The translations under genes were made by a program, and so were the position numbers. A stretch of 34,843 nucleotides of DNA, taken from positions 1 to 34,843 of the forward strand of contig NZ_BLJG01000215.1 in assembly GCF_009932375.1 (NCBI RefSeq). Direction: 5' to 3'. The notes beneath the pieces are model-generated. The model searched no databases. It was not told where the DNA came from and worked only from the letters and a program-made list of their open reading frames with translations. Origin of the DNA: Pseudomonas juntendi (lineage in GTDB: Bacteria; Pseudomonadota; Gammaproteobacteria; Pseudomonadales; Pseudomonadaceae). Below, piece by piece: positions 16,588 to 26,233 of this stretch; the first letter of the stretch is position 1; each line of letters begins with the position of its first letter.

Positions 16588-16616
16588 GTCAGTTTCCTTG
16601 TCTGCAAGATGGGCGC

Positions 16617-16648
16617 AGGTTAGGGTGTATAGCGCACTCTAAGGTCAA
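16617..16648 (-). promoter_or_regulatory. MerR-type promoter/operator of the SDR gene
   Basis: On the minus strand, TTGACC (16643-16648) and TAACCT (16617-16622) are separated by 20 bases instead of 17. Almost the whole spacer is a dyad: TTAGAGTG-N7-CACCCTAA (16620-16642, one mismatch). An over-long spacer filled by an inverted repeat is the hallmark of promoters activated by MerR-family regulators through DNA distortion. The merR gene starts 14 bases beyond. Confidence 0.8.
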
Positions 16649-16661
16649 GGGGTTTTGTGCC

Positions 16662-17054
16662 ATGAACATCGGGGAGCTGGAGCGCCGCAGCGGCGTCGGC
16701 CGCCATGCGTTGCGCTATTACGAGCAGCTCGGGCTGATCGTGGCCCAGCGGCAAGCCAACAATTATCGCAGCTACAGCGAGCAGGCCGTCGCTGACCTGA
16801 ACTTCGTGCAAACTGCCCAGCGGGGCGGTTTCACGCTTGCCGAAATAGGGGAGATACTGGCTGCCAGGCGCGGCAATACCCTCGATTGCGTGCAGGGTGC
16901 ACTGCTGGTCACTGGCAAAATGGCTGAAATCCAGGCCAAGATTCAGACGCTGCAGGCCGCGTATGAGGTGCTTGATAGCGAGCGTGCCAAGCTCGTCGCC
17001 AGTGCTATTGCGACTGGGCTGACAATTCCTGAAAACATTTCCGCTGGCGCCTGA
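16662..17054 (+). CDS. MerR-family regulator
   Basis: Predicted 130 aa DNA-binding regulator. The N-terminal MerR winged helix is clear: MNIGELERRSGVGRHALRYYEQLGLI, then the wing with NNYRSYSEQAV and the FTLAEI segment (residues 1-60). A coiled-coil dimerisation helix follows at about 80-118. There is no Cys cluster at the C-terminus, and the single Cys (near residue 76) makes a metal sensor unlikely. An organic or redox signal is possible. An AAGGGG Shine-Dalgarno precedes ATG 16662. It is divergent from the SDR gene and shares a 74-base control region with it. Confidence 0.9.
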   Translation: MNIGELERRSGVGRHALRYYEQLGLIVAQRQANNYRSYSEQAVADLNFVQTAQRGGFTLAEIGEILAARRGNTLDCVQGALLVTGKMAEIQAKIQTLQAAYEVLDSERAKLVASAIATGLTIPENISAGA

Positions 17055-17159
17055 ACGCCAGTCCTCCTAAAAAGGATTTTGTGGTACTCGAGCAGCGTTG
17101 CATCGCGTCTTCACCGGAACGATGGCCGCGTTGCCCGATCATAAGCTTGTCATCATTGC

Positions 17160-17183
17160 GTCATGCCACTGGCTTAGCATGAC
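17160..17183. promoter_or_regulatory. Inverted repeat upstream of the 28-codon ORF
   Basis: GTCATGC (17160-17166) and GCATGAC (17177-17183) are perfect inverted 7-base arms 10 bases apart, 44 bases before the small ORF. It could be an operator. No consensus promoter could be placed around it with confidence. Confidence 0.4.
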
Positions 17184-17227
17184 GGCGATAACTACGAAGA
17201 TGAAATGAGTAAAGAGGGAGCAGGACC

Positions 17228-17314
17228 ATGGATGAATACCAGGAAGAACTACTCGAATCCCAAGCCTACGAGCTGGACACCCCGGAACCGGCCGACGACG
17301 CCACCGAGCTTTGA
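17228..17314 (+). CDS. Small acidic 28-aa ORF of unknown function
   Basis: An ATG at 17228 follows an excellent Shine-Dalgarno (GAGGGAG, 7-base spacing) and opens a 28-codon frame ending TGA 17314. The product starts MDEYQEELLESQAYELD and is strongly acidic (eleven Asp/Glu, no Lys or Arg), with a possible short amphipathic helix and no membrane segment. Its 3' half overlaps the 3' end of the convergent araC gene by 49 bases. A perfect dyad lies 44 bases upstream. I do not recognise a family. The strong ribosome site and the dyad support translation, but a chance ORF of this length cannot be excluded. Confidence 0.5.
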   Translation: MDEYQEELLESQAYELDTPEPADDATEL

Positions 17315-18351
17315 CCTGCCCGCCGCTGGCTGCGGCGAAACTCTCCCGGCGTAAGGCCCGTCCAGCGCTTGAACGCGCGCTGGAAGGCCTCGGCCGAAGC
17401 GAACCCCAATAAATAAGCAATCTCGCCGAACGCCAGTTCCGTATCACGGATGTAGGTCTCGGCCAGGTCGCGTCGTGTTTCATTGAGCAGGTCACGAAAC
17501 CGCGTGCCTTCTTCGGCCAGCTTGCGCCGCAGTGTCCAGGTGGGCAACTGCAAGTGCAGGGCTACCTCGACCAGGTCCGGTTCGCGGCCACCGTTGAGCA
17601 ATGGGCCAAGCAGGTGGGTGATGCGCTCACCCAGGCTGCGCACCCGCGTGCGCTGCAGCATGTCTGCTTCACACAACTGCAGCAGGTGCTGCCAGGTGCT
17701 GGGGCAGTGCCTGGGGTTGACCAACTGCAAGGTGGCGCGGCTCAGGCGCAATTGATTACCGTCGGCAGCGAACTGCACCGGGGTGCTGCACAGCGCCTGA
17801 TACTGCGCGGCGTAGGCGGGGGCGGCAAATTCGATTTCGAGGCGCTCGGCCTGCAGCGCAACACCCGCCAGGTCGGCCAGTTGAGCCAGCCAGCCTGCCA
17901 GCACCGAGTCCACCACAAAGCGGTTGTAGGCGTTGTAGGGGCTGATGGAGTAGAAACGCAGCCAGGCACCTTCGGCGTCTTCATGAAAGCTGGACTGGCC
18001 GCGGTAGTTGGCGGCGTACAGCGGTTCGAAGCGCAGCAAGGTGCGCGCGGCTTCCCCCACGGTAGGCGCCTGGGCTGCAGTGACCCCCGCCAGGCCCGCC
18101 TGGGCCAGCCGGCTCAGGCGGCCCATGTGCAAGCCCAGCGCGGCTTCGCCACATTGTTCGATGGCCGCATGGCCCAGGTGCATGTAGCGCGGGATCGAAA
18201 GGCGCGCATTGGCTTCGCTCAGGCGCGGTGCCTCCAGCCCATAGCGGCGCAGCAGCGGTTCGGGGGCGTGGCCCAGTTCGCGCAGGGCTTCGATCAGCGG
18301 CTGAACAAAGCCGACCGACAGCTCGCCCAGGCGCACGCGGGGGCGGGCCAT
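17266..18351 (-). CDS. AraC-family transcriptional regulator
   Basis: Predicted 361 aa regulator. Residues about 15-200 match the N-terminal domain of the OruR/ArgR-like AraC branch (FVQPLIEALRELGHAPEPLL, later GEAALGLHMGRLSRLAQAG). Residues about 255-345 are the AraC double helix-turn-helix, with AETYIRDTELAFGEIAYLLGFASAEAFQRAFKRWTG at about 300-335. Its start is only 4 bases after the stop of the nitrilase-fold gene on the same strand, so the two are almost certainly one transcript. Target and effector unknown. The adjacent membrane protein may be its functional partner. The C-terminus is Ser-rich (SSVASSAGSGVSSS). Confidence 0.88.
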   Translation of the reverse strand: MARPRVRLGELSVGFVQPLIEALRELGHAPEPLLRRYGLEAPRLSEANARLSIPRYMHLGHAAIEQCGEAALGLHMGRLSRLAQAGLAGVTAAQAPTVGEAARTLLRFEPLYAANYRGQSSFHEDAEGAWLRFYSISPYNAYNRFVVDSVLAGWLAQLADLAGVALQAERLEIEFAAPAYAAQYQALCSTPVQFAADGNQLRLSRATLQLVNPRHCPSTWQHLLQLCEADMLQRTRVRSLGERITHLLGPLLNGGREPDLVEVALHLQLPTWTLRRKLAEEGTRFRDLLNETRRDLAETYIRDTELAFGEIAYLLGFASAEAFQRAFKRWTGLTPGEFRRSQRRAGQSSVASSAGSGVSSS

Positions 18352-18355
18352 GGCC

Positions 18356-19474
18356 TTACAACCACAGGTTCAGCAGGCGGGCGCCAGGGCTCGGCGTGCC
18401 TGCCAGCAACTCACCCGCCTGGCGGGCGAAGCCTTGGCCGTCACTGCCGTGTTCCCAGAACTGCCCCCGCATGAACACGCTCATGCTGCTGACCCTGGCC
18501 CCGGCCGCCTCGGTCAGGCGTTGCCAGGCCGTTTGCTCACTGACCTGGCCGCGCTGCACGGCCAGCCCGGCACTGGCCGCCTGGTGGCGGTTGCCACGCC
18601 AGGGGGCTTGCCAGCTGCCTTTGCCGCTGAGAAACACCGGGTTGGCCACCAACTGCACGCCCTGGCTGGCCAGTTGCTGATGGTTCTGCGGGTACCAGCT
18701 GTCACTGCCCACCAGCACGCCCAGGCGCCCGGCGGGGGTTTGCACGACCTGCAGCGGATAATCGCGGCCCTCCTGCACATAACGGCGCAGGTCACTGTCG
18801 GGGTATTGCTGGCGTTGCGGTTGGCCGAGCAGGGAACCGTCACCGGCGAACACCACGCTGCTGTTGAACAGTGCGCCACGCCCGGCATGCAGCACGCCTT
18901 GTTGCACATAGGGGGCCGGCAGCACGATGGAGCCGGCCACCAGGGTCACGCCAAACTCCTTGGCCAGGCCACCGAACAGCTGTTGATAGTCGGCAGCCAT
19001 CTGCTCGGCCTTCATGCGCAGGTGGGCGTCGGCACGCCGGTCGTCGCCCTCGGCCGCTACCATGGCCAGCGCGTAGCGCAGCGGGTTGCTCAGTTCCAGC
19101 CATTGCTGGGCCTCGCGGCTCTGAGTGACCTGGTACAGCTCGTTCTTTTCGCCGCGTGCCCACAGCCAGGTACCGATGTGTTCCGGCAGCACGACCACGG
19201 TGCGCGGGCCGACCAGGCCCTTGGCGCGCGCCTGCTCAAGGTAGGCGGCCAGCTTGCGGTGCAGGCGTTGCAGGTTCTGGTAGTCGCTGGGGAACAGCAA
19301 CGGCTCGATACCCAGCAGGTTGCCGCGGTCGCCCGGCACGCCATGGTTCAACGCCAGTTCGATGCGCAGGTCGGACAGGTAGTGGCCTTCCGGGCGCTGC
19401 TGGCTCCAGAAACCGTAGCCGCAGAGCGCGGCGATCATTACCAGCGCCAGGGCGCTTGCCAGAAGTTTTCGCAT
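18356..19474 (-). CDS. Membrane-anchored nitrilase-fold protein lacking catalytic Cys
   Basis: Predicted 372 aa protein of the carbon-nitrogen hydrolase superfamily. The start MRKLLASALALVMIAAL (ATG 19474; an ATG five codons upstream is possible) is an N-terminal signal anchor that would place the domain in the periplasm. The Glu of the catalytic triad seems kept (E98 in VVVLPEHIGTW). The segment that should read G-x-x-x-C-x-D-x-x-x-P-E reads GVLVGSDSWYPQ, so the nucleophile Cys is Gly256 and the final Glu is Gln. The region that should supply the Lys (about 212-225) has none. It is therefore probably a non-hydrolytic family member. It is co-transcribed with the downstream araC gene (4-base gap). 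A ligand-binding or sensory role is conceivable but unproven. Confidence 0.8.
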   Translation of the reverse strand: MRKLLASALALVMIAALCGYGFWSQQRPEGHYLSDLRIELALNHGVPGDRGNLLGIEPLLFPSDYQNLQRLHRKLAAYLEQARAKGLVGPRTVVVLPEHIGTWLWARGEKNELYQVTQSREAQQWLELSNPLRYALAMVAAEGDDRRADAHLRMKAEQMAADYQQLFGGLAKEFGVTLVAGSIVLPAPYVQQGVLHAGRGALFNSSVVFAGDGSLLGQPQRQQYPDSDLRRYVQEGRDYPLQVVQTPAGRLGVLVGSDSWYPQNHQQLASQGVQLVANPVFLSGKGSWQAPWRGNRHQAASAGLAVQRGQVSEQTAWQRLTEAAGARVSSMSVFMRGQFWEHGSDGQGFARQAGELLAGTPSPGARLLNLWL

Positions 19475-19644
19475 GAAACAGGACGGCACATTGGCTGACG
19501 AAGGCTCTCTAGGGTAAGCGCCCTGTTTGCCAGGATCAATAACTTGTCAGTTTCGATCATTGAGCCAATTCAAACGGCTGTTTAATGTCGCTGACAGACA
19601 AACGACGGAGGCCCGCCATTCGGTGAGGCGCCCGCATACCGTGA

Positions 19645-21705
<2,061 letters not shown>

Positions 21706-21710
21706 GATCG

Positions 21711-21745
21711 GCCCGGGGCAGCCCACAGGCGCTGCCCCGGGCTTT
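21711..21745 (+). terminator. Intrinsic terminator after fadH
   Basis: A perfect 12-bp GC-rich stem (GCCCGGGGCAGC, 21711-21722, with its complement 21731-21742) closes an 8-base loop and is followed by TTT. It lies between the fadH stop and the next start codon, so it probably ends fadH transcription and limits read-through into the deaminase gene. Confidence 0.8.
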
Positions 21746-21763
21746 GCCTGTAAACTGCGATCC

Positions 21764-22657
21764 ATGCATGCATTCGACCTTCCTCAAGCCCCACTGCAAC
21801 GCTTGAACCTGCCGTGGTTGCAACACGCCCAGGTGCAGGTTGCCATTCTGCGCCTGGACCTGATCGATCCGCTGATCAGCGGCAACAAGTGGTTCAAGCT
21901 CCGCCACCACCTGCAGCAGGCCGCCACTGGCAATGCCCCCGGGCTGATCAGCCTGGGTGGCAACCACTCCAACCACCTGCATGCGCTGGCTGCGGCCGGC
22001 AAGCGGTTTGGCTTCGCCACTGCCGGCCTGCTACGCGGCCATGCCCAGGACACGCCCACCGTACGGGACCTGCAGGCGCTGGGCATGCACCTGCACTGGC
22101 TGGGTTATGGCGGCTACCGCGCACGCCACCAGCCCGGTTTCTGGGAACCTTGGCAAGCGCGCTATCCGGGCTGGCAGTGCATTCCCGAAGGCGGCGGTGG
22201 GCTGGCTGGCGCGCAGGGCTGCGCGCTGATCGTGCAGCAGGCGCAGGCGCAGATCTCGGCCCTGGGCTGGCCGGACTACGATGGCTGGTGGTTGGCTGCC
22301 GGAACAGGCACTACCGTGGCTGGCCTGGCCATGGCCGAGGCGGGCGCGCGTACCGTGCATGGCGCCTTGGCGGTACCTGCAGACCACGGTGTGGCGCAAG
22401 GGGTGGCAGCACTGGCGGGCGCACATGGCTACCAGCTACACGAGGCCTGCCGAGGTGGGTTTGCCCGGTTCGACGACGAACTGCTGGCCTTCATTGCCGA
22501 CTGCGAGCAGCACACGGGGGTGCCGCTGGAAGCGCTCTATACCGGCAAGGCCCTGTTGGCCCTGCGCGATCATGTCGTCGCCGGGCTGTTGGCGCCCGGC
22601 AGCCGCATGATCTTCGTGCATACCGGCGGCCTGCAAGGCCGACGTGGTTATTTGTAG
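21764..22657 (+). CDS. PLP-dependent ACC deaminase/D-cysteine desulfhydrase family enzyme
   Basis: Predicted 297 aa fold-type II PLP enzyme of the 1-aminocyclopropane-1-carboxylate deaminase/D-cysteine desulfhydrase family. ATG 21764 gives MHAFDLPQAPLQRLN; the upstream in-frame ATG lies within fadH. The PLP Lys is in ISGNKWFKLRHHL (K42, with K45 also conserved). LGGNHSNHLHALAAAGKRFG follows at about residue 65, and a phosphate-binding AAGTGTTVAGLAMA is near residue 185. Length is a little short of typical (about 330). Whether it acts on D-cysteine, ACC or another amino acid cannot be decided. No good Shine-Dalgarno is visible. Its last 10 bases overlap the 3' end of the convergent cytochrome gene. 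Confidence 0.83.
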   Translation: MHAFDLPQAPLQRLNLPWLQHAQVQVAILRLDLIDPLISGNKWFKLRHHLQQAATGNAPGLISLGGNHSNHLHALAAAGKRFGFATAGLLRGHAQDTPTVRDLQALGMHLHWLGYGGYRARHQPGFWEPWQARYPGWQCIPEGGGGLAGAQGCALIVQQAQAQISALGWPDYDGWWLAAGTGTTVAGLAMAEAGARTVHGALAVPADHGVAQGVAALAGAHGYQLHEACRGGFARFDDELLAFIADCEQHTGVPLEALYTGKALLALRDHVVAGLLAPGSRMIFVHTGGLQGRRGYL

Positions 22658-23193
22658 GGCAGCATGCGCAACAGCGTGTTGTCGCGCACCACATAGTGGT
22701 GGTAAAGCCCGGCCAGCGCATGCAGGCCGATCAGCCAGTAGCCCCAACTGCCGACGCGCTCATGCCAGCCCTTGATGAACTTGGCCTGGTCCGGGTTCGG
22801 GCCGATCAGGTGCGGCAGCTCCAGGCCGAAGAACGGTACCGGTTTGTCGGCGGCGCTGAGTATCAGCCAGCCGGCCAGCGGCATGCCGATCATCAGCAGG
22901 TACAGTGCCAGGTGCATCAGGTGGGCAAGGCCGGTCTGCCAGGCGGGCGGCTTGGGCAGGATCGGCGGGGTAGGCCGGCTCAGGCGCATCGCCAGGCGCA
23001 ACCAGACCAGCACGAAGACACTGAGGCCAAGCATGAAGTGCAGATCTTTCATCAGGTTGCGCTCGGCGCTGTCCTTGGGGAACAGGCCACGCAGTTCGAT
23101 AAGGGCGTAGACAGCGGCCAGCAGCACCAGCATCAGCCAGTGCAGGGCAATGGACAGGCGTGCGTAATGCGGTGCTGGGGTGGATGAAACCAT
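22648..23193 (-). CDS. Cytochrome b561 family protein
   Basis: Predicted 181 aa inner-membrane diheme cytochrome b of the bacterial CybB type. Four hydrophobic helices are visible, with His residues placed to bind two hemes: H18 in ARLSIALHWLM, H52 in DLHFMLGLSVF, and His in the last helix (WLIGLHALAGLYHHYV). In E. coli CybB moves electrons between quinone and superoxide or other partners. The role here is inferred only from family. It is on the minus strand, convergent with the deaminase gene. Confidence 0.9.
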   Translation of the reverse strand: MVSSTPAPHYARLSIALHWLMLVLLAAVYALIELRGLFPKDSAERNLMKDLHFMLGLSVFVLVWLRLAMRLSRPTPPILPKPPAWQTGLAHLMHLALYLLMIGMPLAGWLILSAADKPVPFFGLELPHLIGPNPDQAKFIKGWHERVGSWGYWLIGLHALAGLYHHYVVRDNTLLRMLPYK

Positions 23194-23350
23194 GATCAGT
23201 CCTCGTCATCAGGTTTGGATAGCGCTCTTGTTGGCGCTCAGGTGTCACTTTAATGGCTACCGGCAGCAGATAGTTGCGCCAGGCCTGTGAAAATTGTGTT
23301 GCCTGCACGGGCTTTTGTGCGGGCCAGCCTTGACCTGCGTCAGGCCTGCA

Positions 23351-24283
23351 TCAATCACTGCGTAGCTGCGGCCAATTGTCAGCCACCAGAAACACCCGTT
23401 CGGCTTCCTGCCAGGCGCCATCGGCCTCCTGCTCAAGCCTTACCAGCAGTTGCGCCGGGGCCTGCGGGTCCAGCACATGCAGCCACGCTGCAAACTGCTC
23501 TGCCTGCCAGCATTGCGCCGCTTCGACCCGCGCTGGCGCCAGCCATGCGCTGCGCGGCAGCGGTTGCCAGCGCTCGCCAACCGCCATGGCCCAATCCCGC
23601 CGCCTGACCCAGCGCCCGCGCAGGTGCTGCGGGTTGGCGCCTTCCGGTTCCTCGGCATGCCCAGGCCACGGATAGAACAGATAGCCCCCCAGCCACATAT
23701 GCGCCTGCACCTGCTGCGCCCCAAGCCGGGCCAGCGCCTGCTGGCTGTGCGCCCCCCGCGACATCGGCAACTGGTGCTGCGCCAGGTGGGCCAGCTTGGC
23801 CCCTAGCCGGTCATGACAGCCTGGCCCCAGCCAGGCCTGGGTATCGTGCCCGCCACCGGGCGGGCCCAGGTACAGCTTGATCGCCAATTCCAGGTGGTGG
23901 ACCCCGTCTGCATCACGCAGCAGTACATCCAGCTCGCCCAAGGTCAGGCCGCCCTCGCGAATGGCCAGGTTGGCGGCCAGCAGTTCAATGCCCGGTGCGT
24001 GGCGCAGGGCGAATTGCCACAGGCGTTCGTAGTAAAGCCCCAGGCGCCGGCTGCCCAGTTTCGCCAGCCAATCGCGCAGCGGATGGTCATCCTTATCCAG
24101 CGCCCGCAGCCACTGCTCCAGGCGGTGCGGCTGCTGTGCCCACAGGCTGCCCGCCAGCGGGTGGCGCTGAGGGCAGGGCGTGCCAGCGAGCAAGGGCGGC
24201 GACAGCACTGCCCAGGCCAGGTCGCGTACGGCCGGGCGCTGCAGTTGCCGGGGCAGATCGTGGAGTTGGCTGAAGGGTGTCAT
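23351..24283 (-). CDS. DUF1853 family protein
   Basis: Predicted 310 aa cytoplasmic protein of the DUF1853 family, function unknown. ATG 24283 begins MTPFSQLHDLPRQLQRPAVRDL, the usual start; the open frame upstream runs into the nadK region and is not coding. The centre has GELDVLLRDADGVHHLELAIKLYLG (about residues 140-165). Its spaced E-x-D ... E-x-x-x-K acidic and basic residues resemble a PD-(D/E)xK nuclease core. I believe the family belongs to that superfamily but could not check. It is divergent from nadK across 88 bases. Confidence 0.8.
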   Translation of the reverse strand: MTPFSQLHDLPRQLQRPAVRDLAWAVLSPPLLAGTPCPQRHPLAGSLWAQQPHRLEQWLRALDKDDHPLRDWLAKLGSRRLGLYYERLWQFALRHAPGIELLAANLAIREGGLTLGELDVLLRDADGVHHLELAIKLYLGPPGGGHDTQAWLGPGCHDRLGAKLAHLAQHQLPMSRGAHSQQALARLGAQQVQAHMWLGGYLFYPWPGHAEEPEGANPQHLRGRWVRRRDWAMAVGERWQPLPRSAWLAPARVEAAQCWQAEQFAAWLHVLDPQAPAQLLVRLEQEADGAWQEAERVFLVADNWPQLRSD

Positions 24284-24371
24284 CCTGCGAGCATAGCCGG
24301 TTTGCCGCTGCCCGGTGGTTTCGCCCATAATCGGCGCATAGTCACCCGCCGCAGAGCCTTGCAGGAGCCCC

Positions 24372-25262
24372 ATGGAGCAATTTCGCAATATCGGTATCAT
24401 CGGTCGCCTCGGCAGCTCGCAGGTGCTCGACACCATCCGCCGACTGAAAAAATTCCTCCTCGACCGCCACCTGCACGTGATTCTCGAGGACACCATTGCC
24501 GAAGTGCTGCCCGGGCACGGCTTGCAGACCTCCACGCGCAAGCTGCTGGGCGAAGTCTGCGACCTGGTCATCGTGGTGGGCGGCGACGGCAGCCTGCTCG
24601 GCGCCGCCCGGGCCCTGGCCCGTCACAACATTCCGGTGCTGGGCATCAACCGGGGCAACCTGGGCTTTCTCACCGACATCCGCCCCGACGAGCTGGAAGA
24701 AAAGGTCGCCGAGGTGCTCGACGGCCACTACCTGGTGGAAAACCGCTTCCTGCTGCAGGCCGAGGTGCGCCGCCATCACGAAGCCATTGGCCAGGGCGAT
24801 GCGCTGAACGACGTGGTGCTGCACCCGGGCAAGTCCACGCGCATGATCGAGTTCGAAATCTATATCGACGGCCAGTTCGTCTGCAGCCAGAAGGCCGACG
24901 GCCTGATCGTTGCAACCCCCACCGGCTCCACCGCCTACGCGTTGTCGGCTGGCGGCCCGATCATGCACCCCAAGCTGGACGCCATCGTCATCGTGCCGAT
25001 GTACCCGCACACCCTGTCGGGGCGGCCGATCGTGGTCGACGGCAACAGCGAGCTGAAGATCGTGGTGTCCAAGGACCTGCAGATCTACCCGCAGGTTTCC
25101 TGTGATGGCCAGAACCATTTCACCTGCGCCCCCGGCGACACCATCACGGTCAGCAAAAAGCCGCAGAAGCTGCGCCTGATCCACCCGCTCGACCACAATT
25201 ACTACGAGGTCTGCCGCACCAAGCTTGGTTGGGGCAGCCGCCTGGGGAGCAGTGACGACTGA
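24372..25262 (+). CDS. nadK: NAD kinase
   Basis: Predicted 296 aa cytoplasmic enzyme that phosphorylates NAD to NADP. The diagnostic GGDGS motif is present (D72 in VVGGDGSLLGAARAL), followed by GINRGNLGFLTDI near residue 95, and by ADGLIVATPTGSTAYALSAGGPI near 175, the NAD-binding and catalytic segment. Length matches bacterial NadK (about 292). An AGGAG Shine-Dalgarno lies close before the ATG. Its stop overlaps the next start (ATGA-type junction), so it heads an operon with the metallophosphatase and rhomboid genes. Confidence 0.96.
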   Translation: MEQFRNIGIIGRLGSSQVLDTIRRLKKFLLDRHLHVILEDTIAEVLPGHGLQTSTRKLLGEVCDLVIVVGGDGSLLGAARALARHNIPVLGINRGNLGFLTDIRPDELEEKVAEVLDGHYLVENRFLLQAEVRRHHEAIGQGDALNDVVLHPGKSTRMIEFEIYIDGQFVCSQKADGLIVATPTGSTAYALSAGGPIMHPKLDAIVIVPMYPHTLSGRPIVVDGNSELKIVVSKDLQIYPQVSCDGQNHFTCAPGDTITVSKKPQKLRLIHPLDHNYYEVCRTKLGWGSRLGSSDD

Positions 25263-26233
25263 TGCTCGACCCGGCGCGCAGTTTCGACATCATCGGCGAC
25301 GTGCACGGTTGTGCGCATACCCTTGAACGCCTGCTCGATACCCTCGGCTACAAGCGCGTGGCCGGCGTGTGGCGCCACCCACGGCGCCAGGCGCTGTTCC
25401 TTGGTGACATCGTCGACCGTGGGCCACGCATCCGCGAGGCCCTGCACATCGTCCACGACATGGTCGAGGCTGGCCAGGCGTTCTGCATCATGGGCAACCA
25501 CGAGTACAACGCCTTGGGCTGGGTAACGCCGGCGCTGCCCGGCAGCGGCAAGGCCTTCGTCCGCGAGCACACCCCGCGGCACGCCCGGCTGATCGACGAA
25601 ACCCTGGCCCAGTTCGCCCAGCACCCCGCTGACTGGCACGACTTCGTCAACTGGTTCTACCAGCTGCCGTTGTTCATCGATGCCGGGCGTTTCCGCCTGG
25701 TACACGCCTGCTGGGACCGGCAACTGATCGAGCCGCTGCGCCAGCAGTACCCCGACGGGCGCATCGATGAGCACTTCATCCAGGCTTCTGCCGTGAGCAA
25801 CAGCTTCGCCGCCACCGTGTGCAACCGCCTGTTGCGCGGTACCGACATGCGCCTGCCCGACGGCCTGACCTTGACCGGCGGCGACGGCCTGACGCGCGCC
25901 TTCTTCCGCACCAAGTTCTGGGAGGAAGACCCGCAAACCTACGGCGACATCGTGTTCCAGCCTGATGCCCTGCCGGCCGAGGTAGCCAATGCGCCCCTCA
26001 GCCACAGCCAGAAAAATGCCTTGCTGCGTTATGCCGAAGACGAGCCGATGCTGTTCGTCGGCCACTACTGGCGCAGCGGCCACCCCGCGCCGATTCGCCC
26101 CAACCTGGCCTGCCTGGACTACAGCGCGGTGCTGTACGGCAAGCTGGCGGCCTACCGGCTGGATGACGAAACCCGCATCGACCCGCACAAGTTCGTGTGG
26201 GTCGACGTAGACCGCCCACAGGCCAACCAATGA
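25262..26233 (+). CDS. Calcineurin-like metallophosphoesterase
   Basis: Predicted 323 aa metal-dependent phosphatase. The signature blocks are in order: IIGDVHGCAHTLERLL (residues 10-25), LGDIVDRGP (near 43), GNHEYNALGW (near 79), and late His residues (VGHYWRSGHP near 265), which together bind the two metal ions. It is similar to PrpE/Ap4A-hydrolase-like serine/threonine phosphatases. The true substrate is unknown. It overlaps nadK by one base and the rhomboid gene by four, so the three are translationally coupled. Confidence 0.88.
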   Translation: MLDPARSFDIIGDVHGCAHTLERLLDTLGYKRVAGVWRHPRRQALFLGDIVDRGPRIREALHIVHDMVEAGQAFCIMGNHEYNALGWVTPALPGSGKAFVREHTPRHARLIDETLAQFAQHPADWHDFVNWFYQLPLFIDAGRFRLVHACWDRQLIEPLRQQYPDGRIDEHFIQASAVSNSFAATVCNRLLRGTDMRLPDGLTLTGGDGLTRAFFRTKFWEEDPQTYGDIVFQPDALPAEVANAPLSHSQKNALLRYAEDEPMLFVGHYWRSGHPAPIRPNLACLDYSAVLYGKLAAYRLDDETRIDPHKFVWVDVDRPQANQ

